64,000 nt of DNA from Conus ventricosus (Eukaryota > Mollusca > Gastropoda > Neogastropoda > Conidae), in contig CM031626.1 of assembly GCA_018398815.1 (NCBI GenBank), positions 42,411,920 through 42,475,919 on the forward strand, read 5' to 3'. Every line of letters starts with the position of its first letter. Within the stretch, counting starts at the first letter, position 1. Below are positions 37,107 through 48,152 of this stretch, in pieces. The notes beneath the pieces were generated by a model. The model saw only the letters and a list, made by a program, of their open reading frames with translations. It had not been told where the DNA came from and did not search any database. Made by a program: the position numbers and the translations under genes.

Positions 37107-37965
37107 TTTTTTTTTTTTTTTTTTTTGCTGTCCCAACCTCTGCGCCACCTCAGAGGTAGTGCACCCACGTCGCTCATTCCGACACCCCATCCACAGCCAC
37201 AGCCCGATCGGCCCCGCCGCAGCCCCGGCACCGGTAATCCACAGGGAGCAGTCAATGTCAAGTCGTCAAGAGGGAACCCACCAGAGGAGACACTGCACTG
37301 CTGCCGAGTCACTTCGGTGGTGTTCAGTGGCGCCTGTTCTGATCTAGCATACACAGGACACCACCTACTAAGCCCCTACTGACGACAATAATTGCTTAGT
37401 CGCGGAGCCGGCGTGAGTGAGCTCTCCCTCCAGAGGGCGCCACCACGTCCGTCCAACGACAGCCCCCATGGACTCGCCGATACTGGTGACCCCGACGGAA
37501 CCAAACGAAGGCCATGGACGTGGAGAGGACATCGAAATTGAGGTCACCATGAGAGCAGGGCGTGAAGGGCCACAGAATTCGAGACATTAAAAAAAATTTT
37601 TTATGCTGATCGATGAGAATGAGGATGATTAAGATGATGCTACAGATTTCCATTTCGGTCTGAGACTACATGACAGGGCTGTACTCTACGCTTCCTTTCA
37701 TAATATATCCCGGCGTCAACCAACCCCGAGAGATACAGGCGCCTGCAGTGTTGGTCAGGAAATTTGAGCAACACTCTCAGAAACGCATCCATTAAGTGGA
37801 TGAAACTCGACTGTGTGGTCCCAGTCTTCCCAACTAAGTCCGCAGCAAACTCGGCTCTGGTAGGAGCGGGTCGGGGTAGAAAAACCCACATGACTCAGAT
37901 GGGATTCGAACCCACGACCTCCCAGCCGGGAGTCCGAGATGCTAACCACTTCGCCACGGCGGTTG
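37107..37965 (-). mobile_element. Long tRNA-headed retroposon (859 bp) with 16-bp target-site duplication, copy 1
   Basis: The minus strand starts with a tRNA-like head: CGTGGCGAAGTGGTTAGCAT gives an A-box, and GTGGGTTCGAATCCCATC an intact B-box. The body runs to a poly-A tail (poly-T on + at 37107-37127). It is flanked by identical GTGACATTATTATAAT at 37091-37106 and 37966-37981, a clear L1/RTE-style target-site duplication. Intact promoter boxes, tail and duplication define a complete SINE-like unit, but at 859 bp it is far longer than the usual 150-500 bp. The body (Pro/Arg-rich in one frame) shows no recognised protein. Confidence 0.88.
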
Positions 37966-38243
37966 GTGACATTATTATAATAAATATTAGTCTCTGTGAG
38001 TTTGACACCCCTAAGTAGGCTGTGAGTGGTTAGATGGACTATCATGATTAAAACATGTAACTGGATGGCATGAAGTTTGTGCGTATACACGCCAGAATAC
38101 TAGCATGTGCATACTTGACGGTGTATATGTATAAATGCTTAGGGCAACATTTGATCATGAATGGGAACTTTGCATGGCAGAGCTTATGAAAGTAACGAAC
38201 ATGACTGAACCTGAAACTGATGGCACCAGTGATTTCTTTTCAG

Positions 38244-38415
38244 ACTCGTCAGAGGAGGAGAAGAGGAAATACAAGAGGAAGAAACAGATAATCCCCGGAG
38301 CCAAGTTGAAAGCTCTACAGGCCAAGTTTGGCCGTTTTCGAGGGCGACGAAAGAATCGCTGCAAGGAGTGCAGGGGTTGCTTAGCCCCCAACTGTGGGAA
38401 ATGTGTCTACTGCCT
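38244..38415 (+). CDS. KMT2A: KMT2 exon: CXXC zinc finger, first part
   Basis: The acceptor TTCTTTTCAG is followed by AC-TCG-TCA, which completes an Asp codon from the previous exon. The exon reads DSSEEEKRKYKRKK, a basic stretch, then RGRRKNRCKECRGC, LAPNCGKCVYC and L. The CxxCxxCx4CxxCxxC array is the first crescent of a CXXC domain, which binds unmethylated CpG DNA and targets MLL proteins to CpG-rich promoters. The frame is intact. The donor is TGCCT|GTGAGT, phase 2. Confidence 0.95.
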
Positions 38416-38754
38416 GTGAGTCACTGATTTTCTTTCTTTTCTTTTTTTTTTCTTTCTTTACCTGGCATTTAAGTAACTGCCAAATTATTTTTCAGAGCAC
38501 GAGATGAATGTATAAAACTGGGTTACAGGTCTAAAAAAAACAAGTACAGAAAAACAAGTCAGTTGTAAATGGCACCAAATTCTAGATACAAATGGTATAG
38601 CTGATGTGGTTTGGTAAGAGGTGTCTATGTGTTGATGGTTGCATGTGTTTTGTACTGTTGATCTTAGCTGTTCTGTGTGGGAGCTTTGCCTCAGTGGTAC
38701 CGTTAACGAAGTTTCTGTAACGTTTTTAGAAGATCCATTTTAAAGAGATGTGTG

Positions 38755-38880
38755 AAAGTTTGTTTTATTTTTTTTTTTTTTTTTTTTTAATTTTTTAGAT
38801 GACTTGTGAGTTGATTTTAACGTGGTGACAGCCCTGATATTGCCCTTTACGGTCGGCTGGGCTATAAGCAACATTACCTG
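38755..38880 (-). repeat. TTGCTTATAGCCCAGCC family, copy 5
   Basis: The minus strand reads GTAATGTTGCTTATAGCCCA, GCCGACCGTAAAGGGC, then GTTAAAATCAACTCACAAGT and a poly-A tail (poly-T on + at 38766-38790). The flank AAACTTTCACACATCTCTTT (minus) also follows copy 6, so the repeat extends beyond its A-run. Confidence 0.85.
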
Positions 38881-39016
38881 GTGATTGGATAAACTTCGTT
38901 GTCTCAGGATGGCCAAGCTGTAGTTGTACGTATCATTGTCAGTCTTGCTGTGTGGCATAACTATTGTATGGAGAGCCATTCAAGTTCAGTGATTGTCCAT
39001 GTCTCTGACATATTGC

Positions 39017-39628
39017 CAGGGCTCCCGCTCCATAAATTTGTGGATTTCTAGGGAAACTAAATCTGGAAATCAGGGGGTAAAAAAAAAATTTTCTACGGAA
39101 AAAGTTTTTTTCTAGGAAAAAAATTCACGTTAAAAACAAATGGTGGCAGCCGAATTCTCAGAATTGTGGTCACGTGTCTGGCATGCAGGCAGACAGCACT
39201 GACGTCACATGATCTTGTGTTCTTCGCAAAAGCTGTGACCATTTTGTCTGCCCACTTGACGCTGTAAAGTTCTAAAAATGCAATGCTTGGGTATCGAGGG
39301 TCAGCAGGATGCCGCCAAAGCGAAAGAGGTCAAGGGAGGTGGAAGAGTCGTACAAACTGTTCAGGCTGTGGCTGCACTGAAGAGTGGAGGATTCACTGAT
39401 TGATCTGTGCTGTTGCAAGTCGGAGGGAAGGAATTTGGGGGTTTTTCTGTGTGCTCTTTTGGGTGGAAGTATGATTATTAAAGATACAATGAAGAAGGGT
39501 TCACAAGTTTTACTGGATCGTGCTTAGGTGAAGAAACACAGAGGGAGAAAGGAAGCAGCTGAAATTTTCTTCTTTAAAAAAAAAAAAAAAATTTTTTTTT
39601 TTAATCCTCAGTCACAGTGGGAGCCCTG
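39017..39628. mobile_element. Probable hAT-like MITE
   Basis: The left end CAGGGCTCCCGCT and right end AGTGGGAGCCCTG form 10-13 bp terminal inverted repeats around 612 bp without a transposase. CAGGG ends are common in hAT elements. No clean target-site duplication was found, so the call is tentative. It lies between the first two CXXC exons. Confidence 0.5.
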
Positions 39629-39983
39629 GTTTAGATAAAGATGGAGTAGTAGTTTGAAGGTTAAATCAGAAAGGTATTTTTTGAATGGAATGAGGAAAAG
39701 GAAAGGTGTTCTTCTCGTTGTAATCAATAATTTATTTATGCTGGTTTTGTCATGTTTCTTTTTCATCCAGAACACAGTCACCACTCCATTCAAATATGTG
39801 CATGGAAGCTCATCCTAAGCAGTGGCTGGACCCACCATCTGCCGTTACTGAATAACTCATTAGTATTGAAAAATGCTGTAATGATCTGTATTTGTGAACA
39901 TTAGAGATGATGAGAAATATCTCTCATTATGAGTATTATGAAGAAGGTGGTCGTGACCATAATAAAATGTGTTTTGATTTCAG

Positions 39984-40031
39984 AGACAGCAAGAAGTTTG
40001 GGGGAAAGAACACACTGAAGAAAGCTTGCGT
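39984..40031 (+). CDS. KMT2A: KMT2 exon: CXXC zinc finger, KFGG part
   Basis: A 48-base exon, phase 2 in and out, with acceptor TTTGATTTCAG and donor GCGT|GTAAGT. It reads DSKKFGGKNTLKKACV. KFGG is the DNA-contacting motif of MLL-type CXXC domains (MLL1 has DKPKFGGRNIKKQCC). The frame is intact. Confidence 0.95.
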
Positions 40032-40536
40032 GTAAGTAGACGGTGTGTGTCTGTGTGTTTAACATCATGTGTTGTAGTAGACACAGAAGACTTGTTGGCC
40101 CCTGTCGAGATGCTAGGGATCTATTTTAACGTAAATTTAATTCCCCCACCTGAAAATCCTGTGCCAGAAATTACACATAATGATATTTATCTGTCGAAAG
40201 AAATTCCTTATTCTCACTGCATGTAAACTACGTTCTTGGCAGTTCGGTGCCTAAAGAGAGAAGAGAGGGGGTGGGGAGGGAGCGGAGAGTAGGTGTACAT
40301 ATAATCTTCATTTACAGATTGCTAAGCCGTTAAAGTTCTTACTTATATATTTGATTTTTTGACTTGTACCTCTAAATTCTTGAGAAACATATAGCAGTGG
40401 CAAGATACCCAGGGTGGGCTCTGCTCCGGGCTGACCTCGGCGAAAGGCCTTCATTCTGGCTGTCTTCACATCAGAATCATGCACCTGCACCCCGTCTGTC
40501 TTTGTTGCCCTACTTTGTATTTCCACCTGTGAATTT

Positions 40537-41756
40537 TTTGTTGTTTGTTGTTGTTGCTGTCCCAACCTCTGCGCCAGCTCAGAGGCAGTGCACCCACACC
40601 GCTCATTCCGACACGCCGTCCACAGCCAAAGCCCGGTCGGCCCCGTCGCAGCCCCGGCACCGGCAATCCACAGGGAGCAATGTCAAGTCGTCAAGAGGCA
40701 ACCCACCGGAGGAGACACTGTACTGCTGCCGAGTCACTTCGGTGGTGTTCAGTGGCGCCTGTTCTGATCTAACATACGCAGGACACCACCTACTAAGCCC
40801 CCTACTGACGACAATAATTGCTTTGTCGCGGAGCCGGCGTGAGTGAGCTCTCCCCCCGGAGGGCGCCACCACGTCCGTCCAACGACAGCCCCCATGGACT
40901 CGCCGATACTGGTGACCCCGACGGAATCAAACGAATGCCATAGACGTGGAGAGGACATCGAAATTGAGGTCACCATGTGAGCAGGGCATAAAGGGCCACA
41001 GAATTTGAGACTTTTTTTTATGCTGATCGATGAGAATGAGGATGGTTAAGATGATGCTACGGATTTCCATTTCAGTCTGAGACTGCATGACAGGGCTGTG
41101 CTCTACGCTTCCTTTTATAATATATCCCGGCGTCAGCCAGGCCCGAGAGATACAGGCACCTGACTTGTTGGTCAGGAAATTTGAGCAACACTCTCAGAAA
41201 CGCATCCATTAAGTGGATGAAACTCGACTGTGTGGTCCCAGTCTTCCCAACTGAGTCCGCAGCAAACTCAGCTCTGGGTCGGAGCCGGTCGGGGCAGAAA
41301 AACCCACATGACTCAGATGGGATTTGCAGACCTGTTTACCAATACGATTTTGCCGTAATTTTTACGGAGAAAAAATCGAAACTACGGGAATTACGCCCCC
41401 CCTCCCTAAAAAACTACGGGAGAAAAATTAAAGAAAGAAAATGTTAAACGCGAAGTTTTGTCTGCTACCGTTTCGGTCAGGAGCAGTAAAAAGACATTTC
41501 CCAGCGTGCCTTACGTCTTTTACCTTGTCAAAGATGGCGACGAAGTAGTCTTAAGCGCCAACGGCCGGCTCTTCTAAATCTGCAAAATTGCGAAAGCATT
41601 GCGATTATGAAGATTACGGTGGTTTTTTTTTTTTAATTACAGGTTTTTGTCCGAGATATTACAGGTACACGAATTTGGGGTAAACAGGTCTGGATTTGAA
41701 CCCACGACCTCCGAGCCGGGAGTCCACGATGCTAACCACTTGGCCATGGCGGCTGG
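40537..41756 (-). mobile_element. Long tRNA-headed retroposon, copy 2, interrupted by a DNA transposon
   Basis: It is very similar to the element at 37107-37965 along its body (start TGTCCCAACCTCTGCGCCA on +). It is bounded by identical TTCCACCTGTGAATTT at 40521-40536 and 41757-41772, a 16-bp target-site duplication. The tRNA-like head on the minus strand (CATGGCCAAGTGGTTAGCAT, then GTGGGTTCAAATCC) is split inside its B-box by the 366-bp element at 41327-41692. Without that insert the length is about 848 bp. The tail here is T/TTG-rich on + (A/CAA-rich on minus). Confidence 0.87.
41327..41692. mobile_element. Nonautonomous hAT-like element (CAGACCTGTTTACC family), nested in retroposon
   Basis: Perfect 14-bp terminal inverted repeats CAGACCTGTTTACC...GGTAAACAGGTCTG are flanked by 6-bp GATTTG duplications (41321-41326 and 41693-41698). 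Removing the element and one GATTTG restores a continuous tRNA-like head. The interior resembles the copy at 49295-49650 and keeps an AAGATGGCGACGAAG start-like stretch, but has no usable transposase frame. Confidence 0.9.
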
Positions 41757-42032
41757 TTCCACCTGTGAATTTCCGTTTGAGTGCCTGTTGTATGACGTTG
41801 GATCAGTTCCACTCCGTTATCTCTTCTATATCTCGATGTCAGTAGGATTTGGTTGGGTTCTCTCCTACGGATTGCACAGAATGACTTCAGGCCATCTGAT
41901 GTTGGGGATGAACAGGGGCTGTGGGAGGCAGACACTGTCCACCATGTCTCTGAAACATGGTGCAGAACAGATTGGTTCCGTTTTGAGTTGAACATTCTGA
42001 TGGTGCGTACTGGACCAAGATGGGGACGGGAG

Positions 42033-42059
42033 GAGAGGGGGGGGGGGGGGGGGGGGGGG
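42033..42059. repeat. Poly-G tract
   Basis: Nearly pure G run of about 27 bases. Sequence from here to 42640 holds no recognised feature apart from a poly-T run at 42567-42585. Confidence 0.85.
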
Positions 42060-42650
42060 ACTGTGGGTGCTCACGGTGGTTGCAGAGTATAGAAAGCATG
42101 CAAAAAGTCTTGCTGATGCGTTTTCTGATGTCTAGGTCTTCTCCAACATCTTTTCTGACGATATGCCCAGACAGGCAATTCTTTCATCATCTTTAAGATC
42201 TTTGATGCATGTTGAATGGGGTGTCGCTGGTTTTGGTGTTCTCCCTCATAAGTACAGTGTTCCTGTTGTTGATTTTGAGACTTATTTCTCTGTTGCCTCA
42301 GCCCAGCAGGATAATTTTGCCAGTACATCGTGATATGTTTGTGAGTACAGACTGACATCATCGGCAAAGTCAAATTCTTCCAGTCTTTGGGGCACATAGC
42401 AAATAACACACAAGAACATGAACACAAATCAAAGCTTGGTCATAATTCTGTGCTCAGCAGGAAGAAACTCATAAGAAAAACTGGATGAAATTAGAAGGGA
42501 TTCACCATTTTATTGAGCGTGTGAAAGCATGCACTCAGTCGATATTTTAATGGTAGAAAGACTGCTCTTTTTTTTTTTTTTTTTTGGTTTCATTCAGACA
42601 AAATGTACCGAGTACACATGAGATCAGGTGCTGATAACTTTGATATACTC

Positions 42651-42995
42651 TGAAACCATTTCTTCATTGAATCAGAGTGTGATTGCAGTTAGTGCTGGCT
42701 TGGTCAGTGAAACCATTTCTTCATTGAATTAGAGTGTGATTGCAGTTAGTGCTGGCTTGGTCAGTAAAACCATTTCTTCATTGAATTAGAGTGTGATTGC
42801 AGTTAGTGCTGACTTGGGTCAGTGAAACCATTTCTTCATTGAATTAGAGTGTGATTCCAGTTAGTGCTGGCTTGGTCAGTGAAACCATTTCTTCATTGAA
42901 TTAGAGTGATTCCAGTTAGTGCTGGCTTGGTCAGTGAAACCATTTCTTCATTGAATTAGAGTGTGGTTCCAGTTAGTGCTGGCTTGGTCAGTGAG
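42651..42995. repeat. 57-bp minisatellite, about 6 units
   Basis: The unit reads GAAACCATTTCTTCATTGAA then TTAGAGTGTGATTGCAGTTA and GTGCTGGCTTGGTCAGT. Units are nearly identical with G/C variation at GATTGCAG/GATTCCAG. Confidence 0.93.
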
Positions 42996-43385
42996 TGCCA
43001 CAGCATGGATATCTGTTTACACTTGACGGAACAGATCATTCTACTCTCGACAGTTTTTGAGATTTTTGCATGACGGACGTTCTTTGTTTCGTCACATTCT
43101 GCGCATTGTTTCTAAAATAATAATATTTTTGTGATGAATGTGTCTAATTCGGGTTTTTTAAGTGATATATATATTCCTTCAGATAACAAAAGTGTTGTTT
43201 TGAATACCATAATTCCGGGAAGAAAACTAGATCACCGGTGATTGAAATTCAAGGGAAAGAACTGAAGAGAGTTACGAAACTGAGTTGACATTTTTTTTAA
43301 CCAAAAAGTGATGTATTTCAGCAAAGAAAAAAGAAGATCATTTAAGAAACAGGTACATCAGCAAAGAAAAAAAAAGACAGATCAT

Positions 43386-44489
43386 TTAACCCTCTTATAC
43401 TCGCAACGGGAGAATCCGGGACTGAACGTCGGGCGCCTGTTCTTCCCGTACCAGGACGTACCGGGACCTCTCTGTGGGAATTTTCCATCACGCAGTGATC
43501 ACTTGTGTAGACACACACAGTTGCAGACAGTAACTAGGAAGACTCAGGCATGGCCCAATCATGTGTTGGCACTATTTTTGGGTGATGGAACCGTGTGATA
43601 GGCACAGAACGCAGCGAGTAACTTTGTGAATGGAAACTGACCGACTTTCACAATGGCGGCTTTCGCGTCTGCTACGAACGACGACGAGATGGTCGACCAC
43701 TCGCAAGGAGTTAGATGAAATTATTGTAGAAGTGGAGACATTTGAAAGAAAAATGGAGAATGAAAGTGATATAGAAGTAGGTAGTAGTGTTGAAGAAGAC
43801 GGTGAAGTGCAAAGCGACCCGGAATACAATGTTCGACTGGCGGCGCTTCAGACAAAATGGAGGCCCGCGACACACGGCACGGCAGGGGTGCGTCCGTTTC
43901 AGGAACCCACTGGGCTGGCTCACTCGTTACCTGACACTGCTACACCACTTGTTTTTTTCGTTTTGTTTATTCCTCTGTTTTTTAAGACTGCTACTGATGA
44001 AAGAAACAGGTATACAAGACAAAAACAAGCTGCAAAGGGCGCACCTGACCCTCTTTTATAGTATTGTGTGTGACATGTGACAAGTTTTGTATGACATTGA
44101 TGGGACAACCAGTGGGACCTGTACTGCCAGGCAGCAGATGGTTTACGTCAGGTAGGCCTCAGGTTTCATCTTACACTAACAGCCTGCATCAGCATGGTGA
44201 CTGCGCATGCTTGCATGCTGTAAACTTGATTGTCATCATAAAATTTCACGTGTCTGGTGACAATTTGGTGACAGTGACACGACCTATATCTCTACGACAG
44301 ACAAAATAGAGTTCAAAGTGAAGTGCATGCTCTTCTGAAACTGTCTGCCAATTTTCTTTCTCCTAGCGGTTCACATACATTCCCCATAAGTTAATAATCA
44401 CACATACCCATTTTTAGGCTGAAACCTGTAAAAGAATCTGAAATCTAGGGGAAGTTTGCAGTCAGAGAAACTGAGTACAAGAGGGTTAA
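43386..44489. mobile_element. Nonautonomous piggyBac element with TTAA borders
   Basis: TTAACCCTCTTATACTCGC at the left and GAGTACAAGAGGGTTAA at the right give the TTAA duplication and CCCTCTTxTACTC inverted repeats typical of piggyBac. The interior encodes only the N-terminal part of a transposase (next entry). The flanks are units of a 40-bp repeat (AAGAAACAGGTACATCAGCA start), so the insertion split a TTAA within that repeat; the empty site is evident from neighbouring units. Confidence 0.9.
43630..44061 (+). pseudogene. piggyBac transposase N-terminal fragment
   Basis: An open frame encodes an acidic leader (DEIIVEVETFERKMENESDIE) and then WRPATHGTAGVRPFQEPTG and LAHSLPDTATPLVFF, followed by a DERNRYTRQKQAAKGAPDPL segment. 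This is characteristic of the start of the DDE_Tnp_1_7 domain in PGBD4-like piggyBac transposases. The catalytic Asp residues lie downstream and are absent; the element ends about 430 bases later. The true start may be ATGGCGGCTTTCGCG at 43653 in another frame, implying a shift. It cannot be active. Confidence 0.85.
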
Positions 44490-45346
44490 GAAACAGGTAC
44501 ATCAGCAAAGAAAAAAAAAGACAGATCATTTAAGAAACAGAGTTAGTATTTTTAGAGAAAATATTATGTATTTCCGCAGAGAAAAGAAAGAGTACAGCAG
44601 AGAATCAAGAAAAAGTATTTGTGATCATGTTTTTGGAATGCAACCAGATGATACTGATATCACAAAATGTAGTGTGCTCTTCTTTTTTTTTCCTCTCTTT
44701 TTTTCTTTTTTTAAGAGAGGGTAGTCGCCCTTTTTGTCTGCTCAATCGAAGGCAAAGTACTGCTAAGCTCTGACGCTGCGCAGCGACAAGAAAGCTGCAA
44801 CAGTGAAAGGGAGTGACAACAGCTGTAGGCAGAAACGATCCTGGTCCTGGATGGACTGAAAAGTGGATGATAACCGCAGGATGCTCAGAACTGTTTCAGC
44901 TTGCACCCTTTTGACAGCAAGTTTCGAAATTTGTCCACATGGGGAGGGGAGTATACCCTCCCCCCCCCCCTCCTTCTGATCCACTTTTCTCAGTGAGAGA
45001 GCTGACGGGGAAAAAAAAAGCTTCGTCAGTGTGATCCTGTTCATTAGATGTTAAGAAATAGATTTGAAGTGAAAATCTGAAATAGCTTCTCACTACTTTC
45101 TTTTTCTTTTCGTAAAGAGGGAAAGAGTGGAACTCGATGTGTGGGCTGATGTTAGGTCTTATGTGCGAATGTGTGATGTGAGCTGTCTGTTGAAGTTATT
45201 GTGTATGTGCTATGGATGTACAGGTATTCATATAGAAATTGAATGTTTGCGTTTGAATCCTCTTCTTACTCCTTGCAACGTAATGCAGATTTTTTAGGCA
45301 TACAGATTTGGAACAGAATCACAATTTTGTTTGTTTGTTTTTCCAG
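44490..45346. other. KMT2 intron, no exon recognised
   Basis: It begins with further 40-bp repeat units (to about 44545). The rest shows no feature except a poly-C patch at 44958-44970. Confidence 0.5.
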
Positions 45347-45774
45347 CAATCGAAAATGCGAACGGCCTGTTTACTCCAAGCAAGCAACGGACGCTTTCAT
45401 CCAGCCCAAGAACAACAACAACAAGGGAGGGGGAGGAGGTGGAGGTGGGGGAAAGAGGCCGACGAAGTGGACTCCCATCAGGTCCGCCAGGGCCCTTCCC
45501 GCATGGCCCGCCCCGCTGCAGGATTCTTCGCCTCCATGGGAGGCGACTCTCGCGGGGAAGAGGCCCAGGATGAAGGGGAAGGGGTCCGGGGGAGCGAAGT
45601 CCATCTCCTACGCCGTCCCGGGAACGAGCCGTGAGGCCGGCTCATCCGTCGTCCAGGATGGAGGTGGAAAGGGGGGTGGTGGATGAGGGAGGGTTGGAGA
45701 TTATGTCGGCTGTGGGGGTGCAGCGCCACACCTTGACGCATCACGCACGCAGACTGCTGAAGCGGAAAGAAAAG
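45347..45774 (+). CDS. KMT2A: KMT2 exon: end of CXXC finger and basic linker, one frame break
   Basis: The acceptor GTTTTTCCAG is followed by C-AAT-CGA-AAA-TGC, giving NRKCERPVYSKQATDAF. RKC supplies the last zinc-binding cysteine of the CXXC domain (MLL1 MRKCQNLQW). A Gly/Lys/Arg/Pro-rich linker follows. The frame meets TGA at 45684-45686, but a one-base change in the G-rich tract at about 45670-45683 opens EGGLEIMSAVGVQRHTLTHH and ARRLLKRKEK up to the donor AAAAG|GTATGT (phase 0). The next exon needs exactly that phase. Confidence 0.88.
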
Positions 45775-45935
45775 GTATGTGTTGTGGTGTGAGTTGTTTT
45801 GTGGTATGTGTGTGTGGTAGTGTGTGTGGTGTGCGTGTGTGTGCGTGTGTGTGAGTGTGTGTAGTGGTGTGTGGTGCGTGTGTGCGTGTGTGTGACACCT
45901 TGAGAGCAGGGCATGCAGTGCCGTATGGGTTTCAT

Positions 45936-46301
45936 TCTGGGGAGACTACATGACAGGACTGAACCCTGCCTTTCTTTTCATAATGGGTTTTGGCGTCAAC
46001 CAGGCCTGAGAGAAACAGTCACCTGCAGTGTTGGTAAAGGAGTTTGAGCATCACTCTGAGACCATATATGCTAGGTGAAAACTTTGCTGTGGCTCCTGAC
46101 CGTTCTAGTAATGAAACTTTGCTGTGGCTCCTGCCTTCAAGATGAAACTTTGCTGTGGCTCCTGCCTTCCTGTAGCACACTCAGCTCAGGGTCGGAGCTG
46201 GTTGCAGCTGAAGAGTCTCACAAATGAATGCCTCTGATGGGAATCGAACCCATGACACCCCAGTCCAAGATAGTAACCACTGCTCAGTGGTGGCTGGTTA
46301 A
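45936..46301 (-). mobile_element. Diverged tRNA-headed SINE related to the 37-kb and 40-kb retroposons
   Basis: The minus-strand head has an A-box-like GAGCAGTGGTTACTATCTTG and a B-box TGGGTTCGATTCCCATC. The body shares GGCGTCAACCAGGCCTGAGA and GCAGTGTTGGT segments (on +) with the long elements. It carries a local triplication of AACTTTGCTGTGGCTCCTG at 46078-46160. No target-site duplication was found. Confidence 0.75.
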
Positions 46302-46309
46302 ATGTAAGG

Positions 46310-46906
46310 TTTCAGTCATTTAACAAGAAGGAAAGTAAGTAAACCTGTGCAAGCAAACATTTCTGGTGTACTTTGTCCCCGTGTAAGTAATCTTTATTGC
46401 ACCACATTATCCGAAATAGACACCTGTTAAAATTGTATTGTAATGTGGTCTGATGTATTCACAGTTATGGTGCCAGCTGGTTTGTCTTTCCTTCTCACTT
46501 TGAAGTTGTCGGCTTGGGGAGTGGGGAACAGCTTATGTAAGAAACATGAGACAACGTGAGCAGTGGTTTGAAGATTTTGGAGAATGTTTGTGACAGTTTG
46601 AGAAGTACTGTGTATATGATACACGATACACGATATTTTTATTTGTTCTCATAGAATACAAGGAAAATTTGTTTGTGGTGCCGTCATCCAAATTCACATA
46701 TTACAACAAATTATAAATATGTATATCGTTAAAAATATTCCACTCTTTCCACCGTGCTTGGTCATTCCTTGTCAATTCATTTATCCATCTTGTGTCGGTC
46801 TGTACATATAAATGTTAACACATGCACGCACACATCCTACCACCCCTCCCCCACGCACCACCACCCCACATACTCGCACACCACACCAATACAGAATCAC
46901 ACGCAC

Positions 46907-46945
<39 letters not shown>

Positions 46946-47862
46946 CACACACACACACCACAAACCACCATCACATACGCAATATTAACACCACACTTAA
47001 ATAAACACTCCAACTGTAAAACAGATTTCTCCAAGATAAGCTCAAAGTTAAGTATAAAAAAAACAAAAAAAACAAGAGCACCATTCAAAAAATCAATAAT
47101 ATTGCCAAATGTATAACAATAAAAACAATCTCTAGAGTTAAATACAAGTCAGGAATAAAAGATTTACCGCTAAGTAAGATGTTTAAAGTGGGGTGAGAGA
47201 GAGAGACTGAAGGGAGATAATTCATAGGGGTGTGAAAATTGGAAACGGACTTGTGTAAACATTTTAACTATAAAAACATAACATTCCCTATTAAACCAAG
47301 TACAGAATAAAAGAGAACAAAATTTCAATACCAAGAAATTATATCTCAAAAAGTATGATTGTTTTAAACAGTAAAAACAAAGGCAATCAAAGTGAAATGT
47401 AATTCAGGATAAAAAAAAAGATATTTGTGGTAAAAATGGCTGATGGGGGGGGGGGGGGGGGGGGGTTGCTGGTCCTTCACACACATACACACACACATGT
47501 ATTTATATAATTTAACAATACAACATGATATTCCCTGTTAAGCACACAATGTGTGTGAGATTCGGTGCTTGTTTGTATTAAAACTCATTAATTCTGCTTG
47601 AGTATATGTAGCTGAGCTTAAAAGCGTTTTGAGACTATCCTTTGTTTCTCTACCTTACCAAGTAAGTCTGGCTTGGTGACATGGGTTTGTGTGAATTTGA
47701 GAATGTGTGGATATGTGTATGTTAAATGATGGAAAAAAGAATCATGCTCTTGTTTTCAACATTTTTTTTTAGTGTGGTTGATGGAAATGATGTGTTCATC
47801 TGTGGTATCATTGTTTGAATTTTTCTCGTTATGAGTTTGATGTTGTTTGGGGTGTGAAACAG
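46310..47862. other. KMT2 intron with small repeats
   Basis: It contains a (CA)n run at 46895-46965 and a poly-G tract at 47445-47466. About 30 bases at 46640-46670 (TTCTCATAGAATACAAGGAA) match 51503-51525, indicating a further unnamed interspersed repeat. No exon recognised. Confidence 0.5.
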
Positions 47863-47979
47863 ACGGGGCTGCGTGTGCGACTACCAGTGGCGGTGCCTGA
47901 ACCCCAGCCCATGGTGGTGACGTCCACGCTGTGGTCACTGCCCCCCAACACCCGCAGTATCCTGCATACAGACCTCAAG
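47863..47979 (+). CDS. KMT2A: KMT2 exon between CXXC and PHD1
   Basis: Acceptor GTGTGAAACAG, 117 bases in phase 0, donor CTCAAG|GTACGT. It reads TGLRVRLPVAVPEPQPMV then STLWSLPPNTRSILHTDLK. The other two frames contain stops. No named domain; it is placed by phase continuity with both neighbours and by position in the family order, so the weakest-supported exon of the series. Confidence 0.7.
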
Positions 47980-48007
47980 GTACGTAACTCCATGCACTTT
48001 GTGTGGT

Positions 48008-48152
48008 GTGTGTGTGAGAGAGAGAGAGTGTGTGTGTATGTGTGTGTGTGAGAGAGAGAGAGTGTGTGATGGAGTGCGTGTGTGTGTTAGAGAGAGTGTG
48101 TGTGAAAGAGTGTGTGTGTGTGTGAGAGAGAGAGTATATGTGTGTGTGTGTG
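48008..48152. repeat. (GT)n/(GA)n microsatellite in KMT2 intron
   Basis: Alternating GTGTGT and GAGAGAGA blocks directly after the preceding donor. Confidence 0.9.

Noticed and set aside
37899..37965. tRNA-Ser/Leu-like gene
   Set aside because: The tRNA-like part is the head of a retroposon with target-site duplication and poly-A tail; the fold is incomplete at the acceptor.
39017..39628. hAT target-site duplication around the CAGGGCTCCC element
   Set aside because: The flanks ATATTGC and GTTTAGA do not match at 5-8 bp, so no duplication is claimed; the element is kept only as a tentative MITE.
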